Assembly (NCBI GenBank): GCA_044221445.1
Contig: JBGAPF010000002.1
Location: 1-64,000, forward strand
Source: JBDHTS01 sp044221445
GTDB lineage: Bacteria > Pseudomonadota > Alphaproteobacteria > Micavibrionales > Micavibrionaceae
Direction of reading: 5' to 3'
Length of the DNA stretch: 64,000 nucleotides
Shown here: positions 42,626-50,800 of the stretch, one piece after another
How positions within the stretch are numbered: the first letter of the stretch is position 1
Layout: every line of letters starts with the position of its first letter
The notes under the pieces: generated by a model
The model's input: only the letters and a program-made list of their open reading frames with translations
Databases searched by the model: none
Told to the model about the DNA's origin: nothing
Program-made: the position numbers and the translations under genes

Positions 42626-43144
42626 TTACCGATCCGCTTTTTGACTTTGGCAAACCAACCTTGCCTCTTCATTAAGGATATTTTTCAGCCATTCGTCGGT
42701 AGCGGGCAATTGTCTGATTTCAAGCGGATCGCCTTCCGGCCCGCTGATTTCCTGCTGTATCGGGATCAATCGTGCATACAGCTTGAAAAATTCCGTCTGA
42801 TTTTTCTGCGCCCATGCCGTGAGAGCCGGAATGCCGCCAATGCCTTCAAAAGCAAGCTGCACGGCCTCTCTTGCCGTTGCCGTTACCCGGTTCGGCGTTC
42901 CTTTCTGCCTTCCTCCCGTTTTGTATCCTCGCGCCATTTCTCCGCTTCTATCGTAATGGATGTCCGGCCCCATTGTAACACAATCTGCACAATCCTTGAA
43001 CGCCGCCGCTTCCGATTCCTGCCGGGACATGCCGCCGTCAAATTCCATGATCGCGGCACGCTCTTGATACTTTTCTATAACGGCCTGCGTCAATGGAAAC
43101 CGACCGGACACGGCATCTGCCCCCCTGTCGTCGAAGATGCTCAT
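42626..43144 (-). CDS. Prophage-type hypothetical protein, terminase-small-subunit-like (172 aa)
   Basis: The middle carries ARGYKTGGRQKGTPNRVTATARE, the basic Gly-Arg-x-Lys-Gly-Thr-Pro-Asn pattern of DUF5681/terminase-small-like phage proteins. The remainder is helical without clear motifs. It is the last gene of the leftward replication set (integrase to here) and ends 2 bases from the convergent GmrSD stop. Packaging or DNA-binding function is guessed from the pattern. Confidence 0.6.
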   Translation of the reverse strand: MSIFDDRGADAVSGRFPLTQAVIEKYQERAAIMEFDGGMSRQESEAAAFKDCADCVTMGPDIHYDRSGEMARGYKTGGRQKGTPNRVTATAREAVQLAFEGIGGIPALTAWAQKNQTEFFKLYARLIPIQQEISGPEGDPLEIRQLPATDEWLKNILNEEARLVCQSQKADR

Positions 43145-43159
43145 TTTTATCGAAGGCGC

Positions 43160-44284
43160 TCAAATTTCAGAGTGAGCATCTTCGTCTTTTTTGACCGCCT
43201 TCGAGACGGGGAGCTGCCATACCCATTTTGCATTTTTATTGAAACCGATCTTGTGTTTTTCAATACGCAAATCGGTCGCAGCACGGCGAACGGCCGCTTT
43301 GGAAAAGCCCATTCCCTTGGCATTCTCAAAAACTTCCAGCGCCGATACAGGCCCTTCCGCCAAAAGTCCCCTTATAAAATCTGCCGCCTCTTCGACGACG
43401 CTGGCCGATGAAAGCTCGCCGTTTTCGGCCAACGCCTGATCTGCCGGAACGTCGATTTCCTGTCCTTCCCATTCAACGCAGGAAGTTTCAATCCCATTAG
43501 TTAAAACATGAGACTGAATACCGAATGCAAAGCCCATCCGGTCGTTGCCGATATTGTTTTTGATCGGCAAAAGCATCCGGCGCTCAGGCTGCTGTTTATC
43601 CTTAACGACCAGGTAAGCCGCCCGCGCCGCCGCCACGAACGCCAACGATCCCGTCACGCGTAAAAGCGCCTGCGACGATCCTCCCTTGTTCAAGTGGGAA
43701 ATGCAGACAACGGCGGCGCTATGCCTTGCAGCCGTATCGCTTAAAGGCGCGAGCAGAGCGCGTATGTCGGCTGTCTTATGGCTGTCCGCACCTCCCAGAT
43801 ATGCCGTTATGGGGTCGATAATAACCAACGCTACATCGCCGATCTCGCTCAGGAGAGCCTCAAGTTTCTGCAAATCTTCCGCAAGATTGAAACTTCTTTG
43901 CTTTTTTCCTTCCCCAACGGCATCGAGAACGAATACCCGGTCAATATCGGCCCCCGCCGCCTCCAGCCTCGGCCTGATAGTATCGGCGGCGTCGTCTTCG
44001 GCGGACAGAATGACCACGCTGCCCAAACCGCTTTTGTCTGCGGAGGCGGGCCAGGTTCCGCCGGTTGTGACAATGGCGCTCATGCTGGCCATGAGCTGAG
44101 ATTTCCCAAGACCGGGATCGCCGGCAATCATGGACACCTTGCCCCGCGCGAAACGATACGGCCAGAGCCATGAAATGGGTTTTGCCTCGACATCGGAAAT
44201 CCGTCTGTACGAAACGCCCAGATCGGGTTTTTTCGCTTTATAGACCTTTGCGTTTTTCATTGCGTCCATCACCTCTTTTTTCAT
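43160..44284 (-). CDS. RepA-like AAA ATPase (374 aa)
   Basis: RecA-fold ATPase of the RepA/AAA_25 type, probably the replicative helicase of the element. Walker A is GDPGLGKSQ near residue 55; Walker B is LVIIDP near 135; a sensor region follows with VVCISHLNKGGSSQALLRVTGS. The C-terminal ~80 residues contain a winged-helix-like unit (AEGPVSALEVFENAKGMGFSKAAVRRAATDL). Its start overlaps the stop of the Toprim gene by 4 bases (ATGA). Together they look like a split version of the P4 alpha replication protein. Confidence 0.82.
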   Translation of the reverse strand: MKKEVMDAMKNAKVYKAKKPDLGVSYRRISDVEAKPISWLWPYRFARGKVSMIAGDPGLGKSQLMASMSAIVTTGGTWPASADKSGLGSVVILSAEDDAADTIRPRLEAAGADIDRVFVLDAVGEGKKQRSFNLAEDLQKLEALLSEIGDVALVIIDPITAYLGGADSHKTADIRALLAPLSDTAARHSAAVVCISHLNKGGSSQALLRVTGSLAFVAAARAAYLVVKDKQQPERRMLLPIKNNIGNDRMGFAFGIQSHVLTNGIETSCVEWEGQEIDVPADQALAENGELSSASVVEEAADFIRGLLAEGPVSALEVFENAKGMGFSKAAVRRAATDLRIEKHKIGFNKNAKWVWQLPVSKAVKKDEDAHSEI

Positions 44285-45282
44285 TGTTCCCGTTTCCTAT
44301 GCAGATCGTTGAAATCGTCGCCGTTGATCGGTGGAAATATCACCCGCACAGTGCAGCCCTGCCACGACCACAATTCCGCCGCCTCATGCGCCGCCTGTAT
44401 GCCTCGATCGTCGTGATCTGCCGCAACAGTGACTTCCTTGACGCCGGAAGGGAGCCTCAGGCCGATATAATTGCTGGCGCTCAGAACGGCCCAGGTAGGA
44501 ATGCCCGTCATCTGTTGAAAACTCAGGGCCGTTTCTATCCCTTCCGCCACAGCCAAAACGTCATGCACGGGCGCGAGCCTCACAGCGCCGCCGTTGATTT
44601 CCCCCAACATCATACGGTTGGGTTCGATCCCAGCCTTTTTGTCGCCATCGAGAAAGGTTCTGTGAACGGCATGAGGCGATTTATCAGGCCAGCGGGTTAT
44701 GGCTGCAATCATGGCCGGATGGCTTTTCTTGGTCGGGCCGTGATAGGTGGCAGGATGAAAGCGCAGGGACGGCGGAAGATGGGATATTCCCCGTCCCAAT
44801 AAATAAAGCGCCGCCTGTGTTTCCATCACAGGGCCGGACGCTTTCCAGAGTTCCAGCGCCCGCCCGCCGTTATGACGCTTTTTCCGGCTACAGTCGCGCT
44901 CCGGCTCCGCCGGCCCGTAACTGCCTAAAAACTCGGAAATACGCTGTTTTGCCTCGCCCTGGCCGATACTCTCGCGGGCGGCATACAGGCTTATCAGGTC
45001 GCCCCCGCTGTCGCCGGAGGCATGATCCATCCATGCGCCGGTGTGAAGACATATCCAGAGAGAGGCACCGGGATCGCCCGCCAGATTGCCGATACGGAGG
45101 CTCTGCCCGTACCGCTTTGCCTTCGGATACCATTGTGCCGGAAGCCCAGCGGCAAGGGCGGCGGCATTGATTTCCGAGAAGGAACGTTCTTGTTTTCCGT
45201 ACCCTCGGCCAATAGATTGATTAGCGTAATCGTCTTTACAAGCCCCGTTCGCAGCGGGGCTTTCTTCTTTCTCCGATTTCAC
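44281..45282 (-). CDS. Toprim-domain primase-like protein (333 aa)
   Basis: Residues ~55-130 show a CHC2-like region without obvious zinc Cys ligands (HTGAWMDHASGDSGGDLISLYA). Residues ~225-325 form a Toprim domain (VLAVAEGIETALSFQQMTG with the catalytic Glu, and VTVAADHDDRG with the DxD). Such proteins prime replication of satellites and ICEs. It overlaps the RepA-like gene by 4 bases and follows alpA by 12, so the three are one operon. Confidence 0.82.
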   Translation of the reverse strand: MKSEKEESPAANGACKDDYANQSIGRGYGKQERSFSEINAAALAAGLPAQWYPKAKRYGQSLRIGNLAGDPGASLWICLHTGAWMDHASGDSGGDLISLYAARESIGQGEAKQRISEFLGSYGPAEPERDCSRKKRHNGGRALELWKASGPVMETQAALYLLGRGISHLPPSLRFHPATYHGPTKKSHPAMIAAITRWPDKSPHAVHRTFLDGDKKAGIEPNRMMLGEINGGAVRLAPVHDVLAVAEGIETALSFQQMTGIPTWAVLSASNYIGLRLPSGVKEVTVAADHDDRGIQAAHEAAELWSWQGCTVRVIFPPINGDDFNDLHRKREQ

Positions 45283-45294
45283 GATTGCCCCCTG

Positions 45295-45504
45295 TCACGC
45301 CGTGCGGCTCTGCATCCATGCGCGAATGTCTTCAACGCGCCATGCCGTCACGCGCTCGGACAGTTTGACAGGTGCGGGAAAACTCCCGTCCTTGACCTTG
45401 CGCCACAGCGTAGCCGGGGAAAGCGGCAGAATTGCAGGGATCAATTGAGACTGGCGAACGTATCCGGTTGCCGGAAGCTCGCCGAAATTCGATTGTTTTT
45501 CCAT
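45295..45504 (-). CDS. alpA: AlpA-family regulator (69 aa)
   Basis: Small MerR/excisionase-like DNA-binding protein. The pattern YVRQSQLIPAILPLSPATLWRKVKDGSFPAPVKLSERVTAWRVEDIRAWMQ is the AlpA helix-turn-helix and wing. AlpA controls integrase expression or excision in P4-like elements. GGAAG precedes the ATG. It begins the leftward replication operon. The 120-base gap upstream separates it from the unknown protein gene at 45625 and shows nothing clear. Confidence 0.85.
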   Translation of the reverse strand: MEKQSNFGELPATGYVRQSQLIPAILPLSPATLWRKVKDGSFPAPVKLSERVTAWRVEDIRAWMQSRTA

Positions 45505-45624
45505 GTTTCACTTCCTTTTGTGCGTTTCAACGCCGCTCACCACGGAGCAGGCGGTTTCAGCATCAGTCAGAAAGTGTCGGATCGCTAATTTGGAGAATGT
45601 GGCAACGTGAAAATAGCTGCCAAA

Positions 45625-46644
45625 TTATCTTGCCGCTTTTTTCTCCTCAGATTTCCCAGCGGGTCGGCGACCTCTTTTTATATTCAGCTCCGCTCTGAAT
45701 TCACGCTGCCACACTGCATTAAACCCCTTGGGAGAAAGCCGTTTCCGCATTTCCTCGGCTTCATCGTCCCTCCCCAATCGCTTCCCCGTCCGTCCATATT
45801 CTTTTTGAAGCTCGTCGAAAATACGTTTGTGATCGGCTCTGGAGGCATGAGCTTTGCTTTCGATACACCCTTTCTGGGGGAATAAAAGCGCAGTTAAAAT
45901 CGGCACAGGTTCCTGCCCGGTTGTAGCGCGCAACCATTCAACAATAGCCAAAGGGCGGTAAAACCGAACTCCGCTCGTTTCCTTCACCGATATTCCACCA
46001 GCGACGGTATGCCTCGTCAACCAATCGCGGAGGCCTTCATAGCGCCCCGTATGTCTATCCTCATAACACCATTCCGGATTGCGTCTTTCAGAGCGGTTTT
46101 CATCCAGATTTTGCCATGCCGGATCAAGTTTGCGAATAACGGCTGTTTCCTTCCGCAAGTCCGTGAATTCATACCCATCAAGCTCCGTACCTGTGAACAG
46201 GCTCACGGCCTCATCCAGCGTCCATAATTTTCGGTTAAGAGCCGTGCGGTAACATTGCATGACAGGACTATTTTCTGCGTACAGGCATTCGCATCCGTTC
46301 GATTTCAGATAGTCGAAAACTTCCCTCTCGAAGAAAAAACCGTCGTTGTGCAGGGCTTGAGCAAATTCATGGAAATCGCCGTCCCATATACGTTTGCGCT
46401 TGATCCGATCATAAGCAATGTCGAAGATGAAAATTCCGGCGCTGCTCCCGCTTATGAAAGCGCCGTAATCGTTGAGAAATTTTCCATCTTTTGCGGCAAA
46501 CCCCGATTTCCCCTTTAATTTTCTTGCCCGAACAAAAGATTCCGGTTCCAGCGCAGACAGAACGGCAATCGCCGTATCCTCATCCCTGATTTCCGATGCA
46601 GGAAGATCGAAATTGAAGATATAAGGGCTGTCGGCAACGGCCAT
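45625..46644 (-). CDS. Hypothetical protein downstream of the integrase (339 aa)
   Basis: Unrecognised soluble protein. The start at 46644 (MAVADSPYIFNFDLP) lies just past the integrase stop at 46646, implying coupling; an in-frame ATG 22 codons earlier would overlap the integrase. It contains several Trp and Cys (GCECLY, NPEWCYED) and a basic Lys/Arg-rich C-terminus (NIKRGRRPAGKSEEKKAAR) that could bind nucleic acid. No motif is recognised. It is the only sizeable gene of the chassis with no assigned function. Confidence 0.6.
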   Translation of the reverse strand: MAVADSPYIFNFDLPASEIRDEDTAIAVLSALEPESFVRARKLKGKSGFAAKDGKFLNDYGAFISGSSAGIFIFDIAYDRIKRKRIWDGDFHEFAQALHNDGFFFEREVFDYLKSNGCECLYAENSPVMQCYRTALNRKLWTLDEAVSLFTGTELDGYEFTDLRKETAVIRKLDPAWQNLDENRSERRNPEWCYEDRHTGRYEGLRDWLTRHTVAGGISVKETSGVRFYRPLAIVEWLRATTGQEPVPILTALLFPQKGCIESKAHASRADHKRIFDELQKEYGRTGKRLGRDDEAEEMRKRLSPKGFNAVWQREFRAELNIKRGRRPAGKSEEKKAAR

Positions 46645-46645
46645 A

Positions 46646-47926
46646 TCAGGCTGCTTTCCCGAAATTCGCCACGACAACCTTACCGCCGCTTTCGGCATCG
46701 GCAAGGGCATCGAGCAAATCCGCCCATTGCTGCATCATCTTTTTCCGGCCTTCCAGATGGTCGGCGTGATTGTACGTCCGGCGCACGGCGTTCTGCTCCG
46801 CATGGGCAAGCTGGCGTTCAATCCAGTCGGCAGGAAAGCCTATTTCATTGAGGAGCGTACTGCCCGTTGTGCGGGTTGCATGGGGGCTGTAGCGTTTCGA
46901 CCAGCCCATGTTTTTGAGAGCTTGGCGCAAAGCGTTGTCCGTCATGGCTTCATCCCGTTTGTCGCGGTGAGGAAAAACATGCTGCCGGTGGCCGGTAAAT
47001 TCTTTCATTCCTTTCAATATCTGAATTGCCTGTCTCGGCAAGGGAAGGACATGCTCTTTGCGCTTTTTCATACGCTCGGCAGGAATGCGCCATATTCCGG
47101 CATCAAAGTCGATTTCTTCCCACCGTGCGCCCATTGCCTCATTCGGGCGGCACAGAGTCAGCCACATAAATTTGAAAGCCGAGACAACCTGAAAATTGCG
47201 CTCATACCCGGCCAGATCGCGCAGAAATTCCCCGATTTCCTCTTTTGTCAAAGGCCGCTTGTGCTGGGTTTTGTTGGGCGGGAGCGAACGGCGGACAGGA
47301 TAAACCGGGTCTGTCTCTACCATCAAATTGGCAATGGCAAACTCGAAAATCGCCGACATGGTGCGCTTGGCTTCGTCTTTGACGGACGGGCCGTTGTCCT
47401 TGTCGGCCCTTTTAAGAATGTCGAGAATATGCAGGGGAGTAATTTGACGCATGGGCAATGCGCCGATGCTGGAAAAAACGACCCGCTCCAGCATATCCAG
47501 CCGCCGTTTCTTAGTAATTTCCTCCCAATCCCTCAAGGCAATCCATTTGCGTCCCACGGCCTCGAAGGTGTTGGCAAATTCATGTTCCCGCTTAATCTTA
47601 TCAAGCTGGCGGTTGTGGGCCGGATTGATCCCCTGTTTGACCAGCGCCCGCGCCTTGTCCCGTTCCTTGCGGGCTTCCGCCGAAGTGAAGCGCCCGCCGC
47701 TCCGCCTGATTTGAGCATCTTCCTCCGTTTCTTTTCCAGAAACGTAAATATACTCGCCGATGGCAAACATGCTTTCCTTGGGCTTCCCCTCATGGAAAAG
47801 CTCGAAACGGTAGCGCCATGCCTTCGTACCGTTGGGCTTCACCTCCAGATACAACCCCTTGCCGTCTGCCAGCCTATAGGGTTTGTCCTTGGATTTTGCG
47901 CCTCTGCATTGGGTTTCCGTCAGCAT
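46646..47926 (-). CDS. int: P4-type tyrosine integrase (426 aa)
   Basis: Site-specific recombinase of the DUF4102 (P4-like) group. The N-terminal arm-binding domain contains KPYRLADGKGLYLEVKPNG at residues ~14-32. A core-binding SAM-like domain spans ~120-220. The catalytic domain has Arg in LTLCRPNEAM, HATRTTGSTLLNE (H-x-x-R), the second His in LAHAEQNAVRR, and the nucleophile Tyr in RTYNHADH. It points away from the adjacent attachment site, with its start 192 bases from attR. The palindrome 19 bases upstream may regulate it. Confidence 0.93.
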   Translation of the reverse strand: MLTETQCRGAKSKDKPYRLADGKGLYLEVKPNGTKAWRYRFELFHEGKPKESMFAIGEYIYVSGKETEEDAQIRRSGGRFTSAEARKERDKARALVKQGINPAHNRQLDKIKREHEFANTFEAVGRKWIALRDWEEITKKRRLDMLERVVFSSIGALPMRQITPLHILDILKRADKDNGPSVKDEAKRTMSAIFEFAIANLMVETDPVYPVRRSLPPNKTQHKRPLTKEEIGEFLRDLAGYERNFQVVSAFKFMWLTLCRPNEAMGARWEEIDFDAGIWRIPAERMKKRKEHVLPLPRQAIQILKGMKEFTGHRQHVFPHRDKRDEAMTDNALRQALKNMGWSKRYSPHATRTTGSTLLNEIGFPADWIERQLAHAEQNAVRRTYNHADHLEGRKKMMQQWADLLDALADAESGGKVVVANFGKAA

Positions 47927-47944
47927 TTTGTCTCCCGTCTCTCT

Positions 47945-48001
47945 GTACCCGGTTTTTAAACCGGGTACTTTTCAGTTATACCCGGTAGCGTACCCGGTTT
48001 T
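47945..48001. repeat. Right subterminal ACCCGG repeats and a 24-base palindrome
   Basis: 47945-47968 is a perfect dyad with 11-base arms (GTACCCGGTTT and its complement) and a TT centre. TTATACCCGG follows at 47976-47985 and GTACCCGGTTTT at 47990-48001. The left end of the element holds the same two motifs at 29654-29673. They fit arm-type sites of the integrase; the dyad may also be its operator. The remaining bases to 48115 show nothing else clear. Confidence 0.65.
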
Positions 48002-48115
48002 CTATGAGATGACAAGGAAGGGGACGAGACTCAAAGAGAGGATAAAAACCTTTAAAATCAGCTATTTTTGATGTTTTTGAGACTACCTGAAATTTCCCGA
48101 AACGATCAAATCGGT

Positions 48116-49216
48116 TTAGACGTTAAACCGGAACAGGATGATATCACCGTCCTTGACGTCGTAATCCTTGCCTTCCTGGCGCATCTTGCCTGCGTCCTTC
48201 GCGCCCTGCTCCCCTTTCAGAGACACGAAATCGTCATAGGCAATGACCTCGGCCCGGATATAGCCGCGTTCGAAGTCGGAATGGATGCAGCCCGCGGCCT
48301 CCGGGCCTTTGGCGCCGATACGAACCGTCCAGGCCCGCGCCTCTTTCGGTCCGACCGTAAAATAGGTCTGGAGGTTCAGAAGCCGGAACCCGGCCCGGAT
48401 GATCCGGTTCAGACCCGGCTCGGCCAGGCCCAGCGTTTCCAGGAATTCCTTCTTTTCCTCTTCGGTCGGCAACTGCGCGATCTCGGACTCGATCGCCGCG
48501 CTGATGACCACGCTTTCGGCCCCCTGCGCTGTCGCCATGGCTGCGACTTTCCGGCTCCAGTCGTTGCCGTCCGCCGCGTCTGCTTCCGATACGTTACAGA
48601 CGTAAAGCACCGGCTTGGCGGTCATCAGCTGGAGCATTTTGAACGGCTTGACCTCGTCATCGCTGACCTGAACGGTGCGGGCCGCCTTGCCCTCCGCCAG
48701 CACCGCCCTGGCTTTTTCCAGGACGGAGAGCAGGATTTTCGCCTCCTTGTCGCCGCCCTTGGCTTTCTTGGCCGCGCCGTCGACCTGCTTTTCCACCTGC
48801 TCAAGGTCGGCGAGCATCAGTTCCGTCTCGATAATCTCTGCATCACGCAACGGGTCAACCGACCCTTCCACATGGGTGATGTTCCCGTCGTCGAAACAGC
48901 GCAGGACGTGGATCACCGCGTCTACCTGCCGGATATTGGCCAAGAACTTGTTCCCCAGCCCTTCGCCTTTCGACGCCCCTTTGACCAGCCCGGCAATGTC
49001 CACGAACTCAAGCTGCGCCGGGACGATCTTCGCCGATTTGCCGATGGCGGCGATGGTATAGAGCCTCGCGTCGGGAACTGCGACACGACCGATATTCGGT
49101 TCGATGGTGCAGAACGGAAAATTCGCCGCCTGCGCCGCCGCCGTGGCGGTCAGCGCGTTGAACAATGTGGACTTACCGACATTCGGCAATCCGACGATCC
49201 CGCAATTAAAACCCAT
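48116..49216 (-). CDS. ychF: Redox-regulated ATPase YchF (OLA1 family)
   Basis: P-loop NTPase of the Obg-like ATPase group that binds ATP and ribosomes and is linked to stress responses. It has GLPNVGKSTLFNALT at residues 8-22, a switch region with DIAGLVKGASKGEGLGNKFL, the coiled-coil insert in the middle and a TGS domain at the C-terminus (TVGPKEARAWTVRIG, ERGYIRAEVIAYDD). The length is 366 residues. The last codons are the integration site of the element, and the stop codon is now element-derived. It lies 3 bases after pth, as is common in bacteria. Confidence 0.95.
   Translation of the reverse strand: MGFNCGIVGLPNVGKSTLFNALTATAAAQAANFPFCTIEPNIGRVAVPDARLYTIAAIGKSAKIVPAQLEFVDIAGLVKGASKGEGLGNKFLANIRQVDAVIHVLRCFDDGNITHVEGSVDPLRDAEIIETELMLADLEQVEKQVDGAAKKAKGGDKEAKILLSVLEKARAVLAEGKAARTVQVSDDEVKPFKMLQLMTAKPVLYVCNVSEADAADGNDWSRKVAAMATAQGAESVVISAAIESEIAQLPTEEEKKEFLETLGLAEPGLNRIIRAGFRLLNLQTYFTVGPKEARAWTVRIGAKGPEAAGCIHSDFERGYIRAEVIAYDDFVSLKGEQGAKDAGKMRQEGKDYDVKDGDIILFRFNV
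48118..48130. repeat. Right attachment repeat (attR), inside the ychF 3' end
   Basis: The same 13 bases as 29584-29596. On the minus strand they read CGG TTT AAC GTC T, continuing into TAA. The element has thus replaced the native TGA stop by its own TAA while keeping the YchF C-terminus unchanged. Confidence 0.85.
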
Positions 49217-49219
49217 AAC

Positions 49220-49858
49220 CTACTCCTTTGCCCCTGTAACCGGCGCGGCGTCCATCGCCACCCTGCTCATAAATTCGCTTTCCTTGCCGTCGACCAGAAA
49301 ACCTGCATGCCTGCCGACGGATTGCACAACCGTATCAACCCATTGCCGCTCGCTCTTGCCAAAATCGCTTAGCACATGGCCATGCACCTTTTCCCGATCG
49401 CCCGGATGGCCGATTCCCATCCTTATTCTGATATAATCCTGTGTTCCCAGATGGCTGTCGATCGATCTCAATCCATTATGTCCGGCATGCCCGCCCCCTG
49501 TCTTTACGCGGATTTTTCCGCCCGGCAGGTCCAGTTCGTCATGAAAAACGACGATCCGTGACGGCGCGATCTTGTAAAATTTCGAGGCCTGCACCACGCT
49601 CAGGCCGGAGTTGTTCATAAACGTCAGCGGCTTCAGCAGGATGATTTTATGTCCTGCAATCCGCCCCTCCGCCAGCGCGCCCTGGAATTTAGACCGGAAC
49701 GCCGGAAAGCCGTGCGCCCCCGCGACTGCGTCGACCGCCATGAAACCGATATTGTGACGGTTGCCTTCATATTGGGCGCCTGGATTGCCGAGCCCCGCCA
49801 GCAGCCATGCCTCCCCCGTCTCAGGCTTTTTGAACAGTTTCATCATGGCCGGTACCAT
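49220..49858 (-). CDS. pth: Peptidyl-tRNA hydrolase
   Basis: Releases tRNA from stalled peptidyl-tRNA. Diagnostic stretches are LLAGLGNPGAQYEGNRHNIGFMAVD (catalytic His and Asn), KPLTFMNNSGLSV, FHDELDLPGGKIRVKTGGGHAGHNGLRSI and RIRMGIGHPGD. The start is uncertain: ATG at 49858 directly follows the U-tract of the rplY terminator, with its only GGGA inside the hairpin, while ATGs at 49846 and 49843 clear the hairpin but also lack a good ribosome site. The C-terminal extension is mildly longer than in E. coli. It lies between rplY and ychF in the usual order rplY-pth-ychF. Confidence 0.94.
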   Translation of the reverse strand: MVPAMMKLFKKPETGEAWLLAGLGNPGAQYEGNRHNIGFMAVDAVAGAHGFPAFRSKFQGALAEGRIAGHKIILLKPLTFMNNSGLSVVQASKFYKIAPSRIVVFHDELDLPGGKIRVKTGGGHAGHNGLRSIDSHLGTQDYIRIRMGIGHPGDREKVHGHVLSDFGKSERQWVDTVVQSVGRHAGFLVDGKESEFMSRVAMDAAPVTGAKE

Positions 49859-49862
49859 AAAA

Positions 49863-49899
49863 CGAAATCCCGGAGCGCGAAAGCGTCTCCGGGATTTCG
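49863..49899 (-). terminator. Terminator or attenuator between rplY and pth
   Basis: Thirteen-base perfect arms (CGAAATCCCGGAG and its complement), extended by CGC-gaaa-GCG at the tip, followed on the minus strand by TTTTATG. The last three bases of this run are the first ATG of pth. It could end rplY transcripts or regulate pth by limiting read-through or hiding its ribosome site. Confidence 0.8.
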
Positions 49900-49915
49900 G
49901 GAGTGAGAAAAGATA

Positions 49916-50584
49916 TTATTCCTTTTTGGCGTCCGGTTTTTTGGCGTCGGCTGCCTTGTCGCCCTCGGCGCCCTCGGCTGCTTCGCCTTCGGTGGCGACA
50001 GGCGCTTCTTCGACCACGCGGCGCGGCGCGGCCACGGCGGCGATGGTAAAGTCGCGGGTGTCAGCCGGCTTCGATCCGCTCGGGAACTTTACGTCCTTTG
50101 CATGAATGGAATCGCCGATTTCCTTGCCGGTGAGGTCGATCTCGATGGCTTCCGGAATGTTGGTCGCTTGGCAGATCATCTCGATATCGTGATGCGCGAT
50201 GTTCAGGACGCCCTTATGCATGGTCAGGCCCGGGCATTTATCCTCGTTCGAGAAGTGCACAGGCACGCGGACGTGGATGGTTGTCCTGGCAGTAACGCGC
50301 AGGAAATCGACATGCACCACGGTTTCTTTCAGGGGGTCGATCTGGATATCGCGCGCCAGGACCAGGCTGTCCTTGCCGTCGACGCCCAGGTTGCACAAAT
50401 TCGTGAACATGTGCCCCTTACGGTATTCCAGATTGATTTCCTTCGCGGGCAGGGCGATGGCAACAGGCTCTTTTTTATCGCCGTAAATGACGGCTGGCAC
50501 CTTGTTTTCGCGACGTGCTGCACGGGCTGCCCCCTTACCGGTCCCGTTGCGTGCTTCCGCTTTCAAGGCATAAGTCTTTGACAT
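49916..50584 (-). CDS. rplY: 50S ribosomal protein L25/Ctc
   Basis: 5S rRNA-binding ribosomal protein of the long Ctc form. The N-terminal L25 domain contains RNGTGKGAARAARRENKVPAVIYG. The C-terminal TL5-like domain continues with VHVDFLRVTARTTIHVRVPVHF and ends in an acidic Ala/Glu tail. The length is 222 residues. The ATG at 50584 was chosen because AAAGG precedes it and the N-terminus is canonical; the frame extends 29 codons further without support. It heads rplY-pth-ychF. Confidence 0.94.
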   Translation of the reverse strand: MSKTYALKAEARNGTGKGAARAARRENKVPAVIYGDKKEPVAIALPAKEINLEYRKGHMFTNLCNLGVDGKDSLVLARDIQIDPLKETVVHVDFLRVTARTTIHVRVPVHFSNEDKCPGLTMHKGVLNIAHHDIEMICQATNIPEAIEIDLTGKEIGDSIHAKDVKFPSGSKPADTRDFTIAAVAAPRRVVEEAPVATEGEAAEGAEGDKAADAKKPDAKKE

Positions 50585-50800
50585 GGTTGCAACCTTTTGC
50601 TTTGAACGTGAAACTGGGGACCGCCTCCAGGGGTGCGGCCCCGACTGGTGGGCAGAAAAGCAGAAAAACATCTTAATATCAAGAAATTAATAAGACTTTC
50701 CGCAATTTGAATAATCATAAAAAACATTTACAAGCCCCTTGCTTTTTCCATATAATTCCCTTAGCGGGATTGAATCGGTAAATTAAGAAAGGTCTCAAAA

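Larger units (their letters stand above)
29584..48130. mobile_element. Integrative defence element in the 3' end of ychF (~18.5 kb)
   Basis: It is bounded by the 13-bp direct repeat from the ychF 3' end. The integrase gene lies at the right end, and ACCCGG-type repeats sit just inside both ends. The right third is a P4-satellite-like chassis (integrase, unknown protein, AlpA, Toprim, RepA-like ATPase, terminase-small-like protein, C4-like RNA). The middle is defence cargo (Vsr, two C5 methyltransferases, an endonuclease-like protein, a MORC-nuclease, GmrSD). The left end is a serine recombinase with two ParB-type proteins. No structural phage, conjugation or relaxase genes were seen, so transfer would depend on a helper or on natural routes. 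Both host flanks resume with ordinary genes. Confidence 0.85.

Noticed and set aside
46727..47959. A 410-codon + strand frame opposite the integrase
   Set aside because: The minus frame has the full set of tyrosine recombinase catalytic residues; the plus frame is its shadow.
29654..48001. GTACCCGGTTTT (29654 and 47990) as the crossover core
   Set aside because: The motif occurs three times, including within a palindrome beside the integrase, and sits inside the ychF-derived repeats. Arm-site or operator function fits better.
29110..48061. A 13-base match CCTTTAAAATCAG at 29110-29122 and 48049-48061 as element ends
   Set aside because: It would place a host-like gene (29107-29577) inside the element and lies in AT-rich DNA. 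The repeat at 29584/48118 has coding meaning at the ychF end and is a better explanation.
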